DNA from: JBBIQS01 sp037442205
GTDB taxonomy: Bacteria; Myxococcota; Myxococcia; Myxococcales; UBA5297
Direction: 5' to 3'
Assembly: GCA_037442205.1 (NCBI GenBank)
Contig: JBBIQS010000014.1
Location: 1-64,000 of the forward strand
Length of the DNA stretch: 64,000 nt
Positions 27,144 through 35,223 of this stretch are shown here, one piece after another; the stretch's first letter is position 1, and every line of letters starts with the position of its first letter. Below the pieces are notes generated by a model, which was not told the DNA's origin, searched no databases, and was given only the letters and a program-made list of their open reading frames with translations. The translations under genes were made by a program, and so were the position numbers.

Positions 27144-27722
27144 ATGCGAAGGACCGAATTTGGCTCCGGCGGGCCCTTGGGAGAGTCGCTGGCCCTGCCC
27201 GCCGACCGGCTGGGCTTCGTGCGCCGCCAATGCCCGGAGTGCCGCCGGCCGTTCAAGATCAAGGGCGCCCGGCTGGACAGCCTGTCGCTGCTGCGGCGCA
27301 TCGCCGGGCAGGTGGCCCACCTCAACGCCCACGAGACCGTCCGGGCGGCCGGGTCCCGCCACTGCCCCTACTGCCGGTTCGCCGCCCCGGAGGAGAGCTT
27401 CCTCACCCCCGAGCAGCAGGCCTTCCTCGACCAGCGCGCCGAGGCCTTCTCGCTCGAGCTGCGCTACGAGATGCTGGCCCACGTCGAGCGGACGCTGGCC
27501 GACAACCCCAACCCCACCTTCCTGGCGGTGCGGCCGGAGCCCAGCAAGACCCAGCTGGCCGACGAGCCCAACGACATGCGCGTGCTGCCGCTGCTGTGCT
27601 GCCGGGAGGAGCTCAAGCTCCCCGAGAGCTGGCCGGGGCCGGTGTGCTGCTTCTTCTGCGGCGCGGTCCACGAGCTTCAGGCGCCCCTGGTCCACGAGCG
27701 CCTCTCCCGCCTGCTGCACTGA
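27144..27722 (+). CDS. Hypothetical cysteine-rich (multi zinc-ribbon) protein
   Basis: A 192-residue soluble protein I do not recognise. It has several cysteine pairs suited to zinc binding: CPECRRPFKIKG near residue 30, HCPYCRF near residue 73, a CC pair near 152 and CCFFCGAVHEL near 170. Between them is a helical stretch. An AGGAGG Shine-Dalgarno directly precedes the ATG. It converges with the epimerase gene across a 15-base gap. A structural zinc protein or nucleic-acid binder is possible, without direct evidence. Confidence 0.7.
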   Translation: MRRTEFGSGGPLGESLALPADRLGFVRRQCPECRRPFKIKGARLDSLSLLRRIAGQVAHLNAHETVRAAGSRHCPYCRFAAPEESFLTPEQQAFLDQRAEAFSLELRYEMLAHVERTLADNPNPTFLAVRPEPSKTQLADEPNDMRVLPLLCCREELKLPESWPGPVCCFFCGAVHELQAPLVHERLSRLLH

Positions 27723-27748
27723 CCGCCGCCGCCAGGCTCAGGCGGCGG
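27723..27748. terminator. Hairpin between two converging genes
   Basis: CCGCCGCC (27723-27730) and GGCGGCGG (27741-27748) form a perfect 8-bp stem with a 10-base loop. It starts at the stop codon of the cysteine-rich gene and reaches into the last codons of the epimerase gene. No T-run follows on either strand. Confidence 0.35.
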
Positions 27749-28664
27749 CGCGGGCGCGGAAGAACTCGAAGGTCCTGGCCAGCCCCTCGCCGACCTGGAC
27801 CTTGGGCTCCCAGCCCCACAGCTTCTTGGCCAGCGCCGGGCTGATCACGCTGCGGCGCTGCTCGCCCGGCTTGCCCGGGGCATGGACCGCCTCCCGCTTG
27901 GTCCCCGCCGCCTTGGCCAGCTGCTGGTAGAGGGCGTTGACGTCGGTCTCGCGTCCGGTGCCGATGTTGGCCGCCCCGACGTAGTCCGACTCCAGCGCCA
28001 TGAGATTGGCCCTGGCCACGTCCCCGACGTAGACGAAGTCGCGGGTCTGGCCGCCGTCGCCATAGATGGTGCAGTCCTGCCCCTTGAGGATCCGGTCGCA
28101 GAAGATGGCCACCACCCCGGCCTCGCCGTGCGGGTTCTGCCGCGGGCCGTAGACGTTGGCGTAGCGCAGCGCGCACCACCGCAGTCCGTGCTGCAGCCCG
28201 TAGTAGTTGAGGTACAGCTCGCCGGCGGCCTTGGAGACGCCGTAGGGGGAGCAGGGGCGCTTGGGGTGGTCCTCGCCGGCCGGGAAGGCGTCCTGCTCGC
28301 CGTAGATCGCCCCGCCGGTGGAGGAGAAGACCACCCGCTTGGTGCCGGCCTTGACCGCCGCCTCGAGCAGGTTGAGGAAGCCGCGCAGGTTGACGTCGGC
28401 GTCGAACGAGGGGTCGGCCACCGAGCGGCGCACGTCCATCTGCGCCGCCAGGTGGGCCATGGCCTGCGGCTTCTCGTCGAGGATCAGCTGGGCCGCCTCC
28501 TTGGAGCGGATGTCGAGCTTGACCAGCTTGACCCGCTTGTCCAGGTTCTCCGGCTTGCCGCTCGACAGGTCGTCGAGGGCGATGACCTGGTGTCCCTGGG
28601 AGAGGAAAGCGTCGCACACGTGCGAGCCGATGAAGCCCGCTCCACCGGTGACCACGATCTTCAT
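27738..28664 (-). CDS. NAD-dependent sugar-nucleotide epimerase (GalE-like)
   Basis: A 308-residue extended short-chain dehydrogenase. It has the NAD-binding motif TGGAGFIGSH at the N-terminus, the catalytic serine/threonine region FSSTGGAIYGE, and YGVSK in SPYGVSKAAGE as the catalytic YxxxK. The sequence is closest in type to UDP-glucose 4-epimerases and related UDP-sugar epimerases; the exact substrate cannot be set. The ATG at 28664 is chosen because AGGAG lies about 9 bases upstream and the Rossmann fold starts at once. It lies downstream of a UDP-xylose synthase gene, implying joint supply of sugar nucleotides for surface polysaccharide. Confidence 0.88.
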   Translation of the reverse strand: MKIVVTGGAGFIGSHVCDAFLSQGHQVIALDDLSSGKPENLDKRVKLVKLDIRSKEAAQLILDEKPQAMAHLAAQMDVRRSVADPSFDADVNLRGFLNLLEAAVKAGTKRVVFSSTGGAIYGEQDAFPAGEDHPKRPCSPYGVSKAAGELYLNYYGLQHGLRWCALRYANVYGPRQNPHGEAGVVAIFCDRILKGQDCTIYGDGGQTRDFVYVGDVARANLMALESDYVGAANIGTGRETDVNALYQQLAKAAGTKREAVHAPGKPGEQRRSVISPALAKKLWGWEPKVQVGEGLARTFEFFRARAAA

Positions 28665-28770
28665 TGGGGTTGACTCCTGCGAAGGGCCTTGCCTGGCGCC
28701 GCCTTGGCCGGGCGACGGGAGAATGATCTGCACCGGGGCGGCGGGCCACAACCGCCCCGCCTTCCGCCGC

Positions 28771-29712
28771 TCACTTCACCTTGGTCTTGAAGTAGGCGAT
28801 GGTCCGCTCCAGCCCCTGCTCCAGGGCGACCTGCGGCTGCCAGCCGAGCAGCTGCTTGGCGCGGGTGATGTCCGGGCGGCGCTGCTTGGGATCGTCCTTG
28901 GGCAGCGGCTCGAAGACGATCTTGCCCTTGCTGCCGGTGACCCGCTTCACCAGCTCGGCGAACTCGATCATGGTGAACTCGGAGGGGTTGCCGATGTTGA
29001 CCGGCTCGCCGACGTCGCTCTCGGCCAGCAGCAGGATGCCGCGCACCAGGTCGTCGACGTAGCAGAACGAGCGGGTCTGCTTGCCGTCGCCGAAGACGGT
29101 GAAGTCCTCGCCGCGCAGCGCCTGGCCGACGAAGGCCGGCACCACCCGCCCGTCGTCCAGCCGCATCCGCGGGCCGTAGGTGTTGAAGATGCGCACCAGG
29201 CCGGTGTTGACCCCGCAGGTGCGGCGATAGGCCATGACGATGGCCTCGCCGTAGCGCTTGGCCTCGTCGTAGACCGCCCGCGGGCCGATCGAGCTGACGT
29301 TGCCCCAGTAGTCCTCGCGCTGCGGATGGACCAGCGGATCGCCGTAGATCTCCGAGGTCGAGGCCTGCAGGAAGCGGGCGCGCTTCTCCTGGGCCAGCCG
29401 CAGGGCGTTCTCGGTGCCGTGGGAGCCGACGCGCAGGGTTTCCAGCGGCAGCTTGGCGTAGTCGATCGGCGAGGCCGGGGAGGCGAAGTTCAGGACGTAG
29501 TCCACCGGGCCGGCGACGGTGAAGGTCTGGATGATGTCCTGCAGGATGAACTCGAAGCCGGCCCGGCCCTTGAGGTGGGCGATGTTGTCGGGGTTGCCGG
29601 TGATGAGGTTGTCCACCGCCACCACCTGGTGGCCGCGGGTAAGGAGGGTTTCGCACAGGTGCGAGCCAAGGAATCCGGCTCCGCCGGTCACCACCCAACG
29701 CTTGCTAGTCAT
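28771..29712 (-). CDS. UDP-glucuronate decarboxylase (UDP-xylose synthase)
   Basis: A 313-residue extended SDR that oxidises and decarboxylates UDP-glucuronate to UDP-xylose. The family's distinctive stretches are intact: TGGAGFLGSH, NFASPASPIDY, TSEIYGDPLVHPQ, then EDYWGNVSSIG and the catalytic YDEAKRYGE. Length fits soluble bacterial UXS. It starts 24 bases after the ribbon-helix-helix gene and is followed by the epimerase gene, so the three are probably one unit. Confidence 0.92.
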   Translation of the reverse strand: MTSKRWVVTGGAGFLGSHLCETLLTRGHQVVAVDNLITGNPDNIAHLKGRAGFEFILQDIIQTFTVAGPVDYVLNFASPASPIDYAKLPLETLRVGSHGTENALRLAQEKRARFLQASTSEIYGDPLVHPQREDYWGNVSSIGPRAVYDEAKRYGEAIVMAYRRTCGVNTGLVRIFNTYGPRMRLDDGRVVPAFVGQALRGEDFTVFGDGKQTRSFCYVDDLVRGILLLAESDVGEPVNIGNPSEFTMIEFAELVKRVTGSKGKIVFEPLPKDDPKQRRPDITRAKQLLGWQPQVALEQGLERTIAYFKTKVK

Positions 29713-29736
29713 TGACAGTCCTCGATGGAGATTCCG

Positions 29737-29919
29737 CTACTTGCGCTCGTCGAAGGTCATCTGCCCGGGCAGGTTCTTCTTGTGCCGCTCCAGCACCAGG
29801 TCGATCCCCTCGCGGATGAACGAGGCCACCGGGATGCGGGTCTTCTGGCTGAGCAGCTTGAGCAGCTCGTTCTGCTCGGCGGTGATGTAGACGGTCGTCG
29901 AGATTTTGTTGCGCGCCAT
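29737..29919 (-). CDS. Ribbon-helix-helix DNA-binding protein
   Basis: A 60-residue protein with the pattern of a MetJ/Arc ribbon-helix-helix fold. A short N-terminal strand (ISTTVYITAEQ) is followed by two helices (NELLKLLSQKTRIPVASFIREGIDLVLERH). These proteins bind DNA as dimers and often repress their own gene. AAAGGA lies 5 bases upstream of the ATG. It heads the sugar-nucleotide unit, and the upstream promoter region carries a short repeat. No toxin partner is present, so an antitoxin role is unlikely. Confidence 0.82.
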   Translation of the reverse strand: MARNKISTTVYITAEQNELLKLLSQKTRIPVASFIREGIDLVLERHKKNLPGQMTFDERK

Positions 29920-29947
29920 CGGCGGTCCTTTCTCAACGGCGCGGGAC

Positions 29948-29974
29948 CCTATATGACCATATGTGACAAGTCAA
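29948..29974 (-). promoter_or_regulatory. Putative promoter/operator of the RHH-UXS-epimerase unit
   Basis: On the minus strand TTGACT (29974-29969) is followed after 15 bases by TATAGG. Between them lie two related units, TGTCACATAT and TGGTCATATA, arranged as a near-direct repeat in an unusually AT-rich stretch. Ribbon-helix-helix proteins commonly bind such short repeats over a promoter, so self-repression is plausible. The 15-base spacer is short for sigma70. Confidence 0.4.
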
Positions 29975-30142
29975 ACCGCTCTGGCGCGGCTGCGGGTCTG
30001 CCGCAGCTCGGCAAGGCGGCCAAGCCACTGGCCATTTCGGCGGTTGGGGGCGGGGGGCCATGGCTGCGCGAAGGTTGATTGGGGCCGCGGCTGGCCGTAT
30101 CAATAGTGGACTGCCGGACCACCGCACCTTCAGGAAGAGGCC

Positions 30143-30751
30143 ATGACCGCAACCCGCGCTGCCCTGTTCGCCGCCCTGGCGCTGTCCGCCTGCTGGGGCT
30201 CTGCCCCCGCCAAGCCGGATCCGGCGACGCCCGAGAAGGCCGCCGTCGAGGATGGCGAGGCCATCAAGCAGGAGAAGCGGGGCGACGAGATCGTGCGCGA
30301 GTACGACCTGAACCGCGACAAGAAGCCCGACGTCTGGAAGTACTTCCGCAAGGTCAAGGACGAGAACGGCAAGGAGGTCGAGCGGCTGGTGCGCAAGGAG
30401 CTCGACATCAACGGCGACGGCAAGATCGACATCTGGCGCTACTACGACGACAAGGAGCAGTTGGAGAAGGAGGCCTACGACCTCGACTTCGACGGCCGGG
30501 TGGACCAGGTCAACTACTTCGAGCGCGGGCAGATCGTGAAGAAGGAGAAGGACCTCGACTACAACAAGAAGCCCGACCTGTGGATCTATTACGAGAAGGG
30601 CCACATCGTCCGCAAAGAGCGGGACACCAACGGCGACGGCAAGGTCGACTATTGGGAGTACTGGGAGAACGACGCCATCGACCGCATCGGCGAGGACCTG
30701 GACGGCGACGGCACTGTCGATCGCTGGACCAAGCGCCAGGCCGCTGAGTAG
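30143..30751 (+). CDS. Lipoprotein with calcium-binding-type DxNxDG repeats
   Basis: A 202-residue lipoprotein with lipobox LSAC (C17) and an Ala/Pro linker. About six repeats of 20-25 residues follow, each with an aspartate-rich loop and an aromatic strand, for example DLNRDKKPDVWKYF, DINGDGKIDIWRYY and DTNGDGKVDYWEYW. The loops resemble calcium-binding EF-hand/thrombospondin-3-type loops. The protein is probably anchored in the outer membrane or periplasm; function unknown. The Shine-Dalgarno AGGAAGAGG precedes the ATG. A hairpin with a T-rich tail follows the stop. Confidence 0.8.
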   Translation: MTATRAALFAALALSACWGSAPAKPDPATPEKAAVEDGEAIKQEKRGDEIVREYDLNRDKKPDVWKYFRKVKDENGKEVERLVRKELDINGDGKIDIWRYYDDKEQLEKEAYDLDFDGRVDQVNYFERGQIVKKEKDLDYNKKPDLWIYYEKGHIVRKERDTNGDGKVDYWEYWENDAIDRIGEDLDGDGTVDRWTKRQAAE

Positions 30752-30772
30752 CCGAGCTTCCTGGGGATTTCC

Positions 30773-30810
30773 GGGCGCCGCGCACTCCGCGCCGGCGCCC
30801 TCCTCATTTT
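30773..30810 (+). terminator. Rho-independent terminator after the repeat lipoprotein
   Basis: GGGCGCCG (30773-30780) pairs with CGGCGCCC (30793-30800), an 8-bp stem extended inside the loop by CGC/GCG. A T-rich tail, TCCTCATTTT, follows at 30801-30810. It lies 21 bases after the stop codon. Confidence 0.6.
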
Positions 30811-31379
30811 CAGCGCTGCTGCCGCGGCGTGCCCCACAGCAACAGCAGGTCGATCTCCGCGGCTTCGAAGGGCTCGGCGTGTGCCAGCTCGTCGCCGGCG
30901 TGGGTGGCCAGCAAGGTCCACCGCCCCTGCACCAGGCGCTGCACCTCGAAGGTCCGAGCGAGCGGATTGATGAGCCAGGCGTGCTGGACGCCGACCGCGG
31001 CGTAGATGGGGAGCTTGCCCGCGCGATCGACCCTCTCCGTGGATGGCGAGAGCACCTCGCAAATCCAGTCCGGCGGCAGCGAGAAGTAGGCGCTCTCCGG
31101 CATCTCGGGCATGCGCTCCACCCGCCAGCCGGCGAGATCCGGGACCAAGACGTCGTCCCCGAGGTGCAGCTCGGGCTCGTCGAAGATTCACCAGCCGCCG
31201 AGGTCCCCGCCTCCGAAGCGATAGCGGGTACCGACTTTCTCACCCACGACCGAGCTGGCCTGAGCATGGCGCGGCGCAGGCCGCGGGCTGACGATCAGCT
31301 CGCCGCCGATGATCTCGCCCACCTTCCACTCGGGCAGGTCCAGGATCCGCTGGTAAGGGACCGGAGTTTTCGGCTTCAT
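30810..31379 (-). pseudogene. Uma2 family endonuclease gene with in-frame stop
   Basis: Together the two frame pieces make one complete Uma2-type (PD-(D/E)XK-like) protein of about 189 residues. It starts MKPKTPVPYQRILDLPEW and later shows DEPELHLGDDVLVPDLAGW and DWICEVLSPST. They are in the same frame, but a TGA at 31190-31188 interrupts them after GGGDLGGW. Relatives usually read GGWWI here, so a TGG to TGA change is the simplest explanation. The downstream part alone could start at a GTG at 31148. It is either a real nonsense mutation or a sequencing error. Uma2 genes often occur in many copies in such genomes; function is not established. Confidence 0.8.
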
Positions 31380-31386
31380 CACCAGA

Positions 31387-31392
31387 AGGCTA
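31387..31392 (-). promoter_or_regulatory. Putative -10 hexamer (TAGCCT) for the Uma2 gene
   Basis: TAGCCT on the minus strand ends 7 bases before the ATG at 31379, with no Shine-Dalgarno between. It matches the leaderless pattern of neighbouring genes. Confidence 0.3.
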
Positions 31393-31488
31393 GCACTCGA
31401 GGCTGACGGCAACCGTCCCCGACCTGGTGCCCGCCTCTCCAGCTTGCAACCGCGCCCCTCGCCGGCCGCTCGGGACGAAGGAAGCTGG

Positions 31489-31494
31489 TAGAGT
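31489..31494 (+). promoter_or_regulatory. Putative -10 hexamer (TAGAGT), leaderless type
   Basis: TAGAGT ends 10 bases before the ATG at 31505 with no Shine-Dalgarno. No clear -35 is seen. Confidence 0.35.
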
Positions 31495-31504
31495 GCCGCG
31501 CCCG

Positions 31505-33097
31505 ATGCTCGATCTCCTGCGCCGCCGCGCCTTCGCTCTGGCCTTCTCCGCCAGCCTCCTGGCCACCGTGCTCCCGCTGTGGGTGGCGCGACACCTGCCA
31601 GCGGTCGACCTGCCGCAGCACCTGTTCCTGATCCACGTGCTGCGCAACCTGGGCGACTCCTCCCTCCCCTACTCCGACATCTATGTCGCCCGCCCCGGGC
31701 TGACCTACCTCACCTTCTACTACTCGGTGCGCGCGCTGGCCGGTCTCGTCGGCGAGGAGATCGCGCTCAAGCTCTGGCTCACCGCGGTCCTCGCCGGAAT
31801 CCCGCTGTCGCTCTGGGCCCTGCTGCGGGCGCTGGGGCGCAACCGCTGGCTGGCGCTGCTGGCCTGCCCGCTGGTCTTCACCGACAACTTCTACTGGGGC
31901 CTGGTCAGCTTCCAGTCCGCCCTGCCCTTCACCTTCCTGTCGATGGCGGCCTTTGCCCGCGCCCTCGAGGCCCCCGCCGGATCGCGCTCGCAGAAGCTGG
32001 CGCTCTTCGGCTCGGGGCTGAGCCTGCTGCTGCTCCAGCTCACTCATGCCGCCGGGATGATCCTTCCGGCGCTGGCGCTGCCGCTGATCCTGGCGACGAC
32101 TCCCACCGACTGGCGCCGCCGCCTGGCCGCGGTCGGCTCGCTCGTCCCGGGAGTGGCGCTCTTCTTCGCCTGGCTCCTCTCGGGCGTCACCAAGAACCGA
32201 GCCTTCGGCGCCCCGGGCGAGCCCTGGAAGGCCTCGGCGACGCTCTTCCACAAGGAGAACTTCGTTTTCGCGCCCCTCGAGGGAAAGCTCTCCCACCTCC
32301 TGGACCTGCTCTCCAGCGGCTTCTGGGAGTGGGCCGACCGCCCCGCGATTCTGGCGGCGCTCGCGACCGCGCTCCTGGCGGCCGGGCTCTGGGCCGCGCT
32401 CCGCCCTCCGGCGATGCAGCCCCTCGTCCCGCGGCTGCGCCCGCTGCTGCTCTTCGCCCTGGCCCTGGCGTTCTACCTGTTCCTGCCCCAGGACGTGCAG
32501 GGCTACATGTACGGGATTTATCCGCGCTACGCCCAGGTGGCGGCGCTGCTGGCGATCCCTGCGTTGCGCCTGCCCGAAGGCTCGCCTTCCCGCCTCTTCG
32601 GCGCAGTGGCGACCGCGGTCGCGCTCTACGCGGGCATCAACCTCTGCCTCCTCTTCTCGCGCTTCGATCAGGAGGCCCAGCAGTTCGAGCGGGTCGCGGA
32701 GAAGATCCCCTCGCGCGCGCGGGTCATGCACCTGGTGCTCGACCGCAACAGCCGGGTCGCCTCGCACGCGGTCTACCTCCACTACGCCGCCCTGGCGGCG
32801 CTGCGCAGGGACGGAGTCCCCAGCTTTTCCCTGGCCACCGACCCCTCGTTTCCGGTCGGATACCGCGAGGGCGCCCAGCCCCCGGCCTCGCCGTGGGAGT
32901 GGCGCCCGGAGCAGTTCCGCTGGACGGGCATGGCCGACTGGTACGACGTCTACCTGGTGCGCGGCCCGCCTCCCGAGGCGCTGTTCCGCGAGCACACCCG
33001 CGAGCTCGAGCCCATGGCCGAGGCCGGCGGCTGGATGTTGCTCCGCCGAAAGACCCAGGAGCCGGCGGAAAAGGGATCGCGGCCCGCCCCGCAATAG
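31505..33097 (+). CDS. Polytopic membrane protein, possible GT-C type glycosyltransferase
   Basis: A 530-residue integral membrane protein with roughly 10-11 hydrophobic helices between residues 10 and 410 and a soluble C-terminal domain of about 110 residues. Near the N-terminus it has HLPAVDLPQHLFLIH, where an acidic residue follows the first helix as in GT-C membrane glycosyltransferases of the ArnT/PMT kind. I cannot identify a specific family. The start MLDLLRRRAF places a positively charged patch before the first helix. It may add sugars to lipids or proteins at the envelope; this is inference from topology. Confidence 0.75.
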   Translation: MLDLLRRRAFALAFSASLLATVLPLWVARHLPAVDLPQHLFLIHVLRNLGDSSLPYSDIYVARPGLTYLTFYYSVRALAGLVGEEIALKLWLTAVLAGIPLSLWALLRALGRNRWLALLACPLVFTDNFYWGLVSFQSALPFTFLSMAAFARALEAPAGSRSQKLALFGSGLSLLLLQLTHAAGMILPALALPLILATTPTDWRRRLAAVGSLVPGVALFFAWLLSGVTKNRAFGAPGEPWKASATLFHKENFVFAPLEGKLSHLLDLLSSGFWEWADRPAILAALATALLAAGLWAALRPPAMQPLVPRLRPLLLFALALAFYLFLPQDVQGYMYGIYPRYAQVAALLAIPALRLPEGSPSRLFGAVATAVALYAGINLCLLFSRFDQEAQQFERVAEKIPSRARVMHLVLDRNSRVASHAVYLHYAALAALRRDGVPSFSLATDPSFPVGYREGAQPPASPWEWRPEQFRWTGMADWYDVYLVRGPPPEALFREHTRELEPMAEAGGWMLLRRKTQEPAEKGSRPAPQ

Positions 33098-33192
33098 CGC
33101 CCCCGACGCTCCCGCCCTCTGTGTCGCGGAGCTTTACACAGCGCGCCGACGCCCAAATAATCGCGCCCGCCCGTCTCCGGAGGAGGACCCCC

Positions 33193-34389
33193 ATGGCCAA
33201 GCCTGCCCTGAACACCAAGAAGGTGCTGGAGAGACTGCGCTCCAACGAGGCGGTCAGCGGGCTGGCCGGCGATCTTGGGCTGCGCGACGCCGAGGTTCAG
33301 CTGGCGCGCGAGCTGGTCCGCAAGCTGGGCGAGCACCAGGCCGCCGCCGCCGGAAGACTGCCTGACCAGCTGGCCTACGCGGTGGTCGAGGCCGCCGTCC
33401 AGATCGAGCACGCCGACTTCCTCAAGGCCCTGGCCGAATCCGGCTCCAAGGCCGCCGCCGGCGCCGCCATGCGCGGCCTGGCCATCCTGCGCTCGCGCGG
33501 CATCGTGATCGACGTCGAGCAGCCGGGCGAGGCGGTGTTCAAGCCCGACGCCGGAAAACCGGAGGAATTGCCCTGCTTCCTGAGCGTCCCCGACGGCCGG
33601 GGCGAGCGGCTGCTGTTCCTCCCCCGGGTCCATCGCGGCGGACTGCAGGTGTTGAGCGTCATCTTCTCCGACCAGGTCGGCGTCATCCACGTCGAGGCGG
33701 ACGAGGTCAGCCGCAAGTCCTACCGGCGGCTGCGCGACGACCTGGTCAAGCGCGCCGGCGCCCGGTCGATCACCTTGATCGAGGTCAGCGCCGCCCGCGC
33801 CCTGGGGTGCCTCGCCGCCGCCCGCGAGCTCTCCCCGCGGCTGGCCATCCAGATCTCGGCGGTGCTGGCCACCCTCTCCGGCGATCCCAAGGACGCCGCC
33901 AGCCCGCTCAAGGCCCAGCCCCCTCTCCCCGAGCCGCAGGAGAGTCAGCGGTTGGCCGAGTCGGCCCAGCTGCACCGCGAGCCGGAGGCCCGAGTCTGGA
34001 TGCCCGAGGAGGAGGCGCTGCGCGCGCTCTCCCTCAAGCTGGAAGAGGTGAGCCAGAGCAGCCTTTACATCGACGAAAAGCAGCGCGAGGATCAGGCGGC
34101 GCGCGAGCTCGAGACGGCGGTGACCGCCCACTTCACCCCGCCCCGGTGCGCGCTCTGGTCGGAGCGGCTGTTCGAGCTGGCCGAGGCGCTGCAGGTCACC
34201 GGCAGGCCCGAGGCCAGCGAGCGCGCCGCCGCCACCGCCCGGGCGCTGGGCCGCGGCGCCGCCTCCGCCTCCATCCCCTTCTGCCGCGAGCTGTTCGAGA
34301 AGCTGATTGAGAAGGCCCCGCCGTCGGCGACCCCTTCCCCAGCCACCACCGACGGCGGGCTGATCGTGCCCGGCGCCCCGCAGGAGTAG
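33193..34389 (+). CDS. Hypothetical protein, 398 residues
   Basis: I do not recognise this soluble protein. Residues 1-110 are helical and repetitive, with KKVLERLRSNEAVSGLAGDL resembling HEAT-like packing. A mixed alpha/beta domain (about 120-220) contains the strands CFLSVPDGRGERLLFLPRV and LSVIFSDQVGVIHVEADEV. The C-terminal part is helical with an acidic/glutamine linker. Perfect AGGAGG lies 6 bases before the ATG at 33193. It follows the membrane protein by about 95 bases on the same strand and has no predicted export signal. Confidence 0.75.
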   Translation: MAKPALNTKKVLERLRSNEAVSGLAGDLGLRDAEVQLARELVRKLGEHQAAAAGRLPDQLAYAVVEAAVQIEHADFLKALAESGSKAAAGAAMRGLAILRSRGIVIDVEQPGEAVFKPDAGKPEELPCFLSVPDGRGERLLFLPRVHRGGLQVLSVIFSDQVGVIHVEADEVSRKSYRRLRDDLVKRAGARSITLIEVSAARALGCLAAARELSPRLAIQISAVLATLSGDPKDAASPLKAQPPLPEPQESQRLAESAQLHREPEARVWMPEEEALRALSLKLEEVSQSSLYIDEKQREDQAARELETAVTAHFTPPRCALWSERLFELAEALQVTGRPEASERAAATARALGRGAASASIPFCRELFEKLIEKAPPSATPSPATTDGGLIVPGAPQE

Positions 34390-34476
34390 CGGCCGTCCTC
34401 CTCGACCAGGCGAAAGCCGGCCTCGGGGATCCCTGAGCCGGCCAGATCCGCCGCGACCGCCTGAGGCGAGGCCTGG

Positions 34477-35223
34477 CTAGAAGCCGAAGCCGCCGTCCAC
34501 GTCGATGGTGCGCCCGTTGAAGTAGTCGCACTCGAGGATGAACTTCACCGCCAGCCAGATGTCCTCGGGCTGGCCGATGCGGCCGACCGGGATCGCCGCC
34601 ACCGCGGCATCGCGCGCCTTCTGGTTCATCCCCTGGGTCATCGGGGTCTCGACCATGCCCGGGGCCACCGCGCCGACGCGGATGCCGAAGGGGGCGAACT
34701 CGCGCGACCAGGTCACGGTGTTGGCCGCCATCGCCGCCTTGGCGGCGACGTAGTTCGACTGGCCGCGGTTGCCGTGCCGCGCGATGGAGGAGAGGTTGAC
34801 GATCACGCCAGGCTTGGTGTCGGTCTCGACCATCTTGGCCACCACCTCGCGGACCATGAAGGTGGCGCCGGTGAGGTTGACGCCGAGCACCGCGTTCCAG
34901 TTGGCGGTGCTGAGCTTTTGCACCTGCCCGGTGGCCTTGTCCTTCTTGACCAGCAGGCCGTCGCGGAGGATGCCGGCGTTGTTCACCAGTCCGTTCAGCC
35001 CGCCCATCGACTGGTGGGCGAAGCCGACGAACTCGGACACCGACTGCTCGCTCGAGACGTCGAGCACCTTGCGGTGGATACCCGCCGGCAGGGCGGCCAG
35101 TGCGGCTTCGTTCACGTCGCCGGCGGCCACCTGGGCCCCGGCCTCGTGCAGGCGCCTGGCGAAGTGCGCGCCCATTCCCTGGGCGGCACCGGTGACCGCG
35201 ATCTTCAGCTTGCTCAGTTCCAT
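34477..35223 (-). CDS. SDR family oxidoreductase (FabG-like)
   Basis: A 248-residue classical short-chain dehydrogenase. The cofactor site reads VTGAAQGMGAHFARRL, NNAGILRDGLL is the NNAG motif, and the catalytic residues are serine in VNLSSIARHG plus YVAAK. The end DYFNGRTIDVDGGFGF is typical of FabG-like acyl reductases. The housekeeping FabG lies at 47.4 kb, so this copy may serve another hydroxyacyl substrate (acyl-CoA or polyhydroxyalkanoate precursor). GAGGAGG precedes the ATG. It has no close co-directional neighbour. Confidence 0.88.
   Translation of the reverse strand: MELSKLKIAVTGAAQGMGAHFARRLHEAGAQVAAGDVNEAALAALPAGIHRKVLDVSSEQSVSEFVGFAHQSMGGLNGLVNNAGILRDGLLVKKDKATGQVQKLSTANWNAVLGVNLTGATFMVREVVAKMVETDTKPGVIVNLSSIARHGNRGQSNYVAAKAAMAANTVTWSREFAPFGIRVGAVAPGMVETPMTQGMNQKARDAAVAAIPVGRIGQPEDIWLAVKFILECDYFNGRTIDVDGGFGF

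Noticed and set aside
29737..29919. Ribbon-helix-helix protein as the antitoxin of a toxin-antitoxin pair
   Set aside because: The neighbours are sugar-nucleotide enzymes and no toxin-like small gene overlaps or adjoins it.
31188..31190. TGA in the Uma2 gene as a selenocysteine codon
   Set aside because: Relatives carry tryptophan at this position, not cysteine, and I see no SECIS-like hairpin or selenocysteine machinery nearby.
34390..34476. A minus-strand stretch reading AVAADLAGSGIPEAGFRL, which looks protein-like
   Set aside because: It continues into the antisense of the 33193-34389 gene, has no start or Shine-Dalgarno of its own, and could at most be a small remnant.
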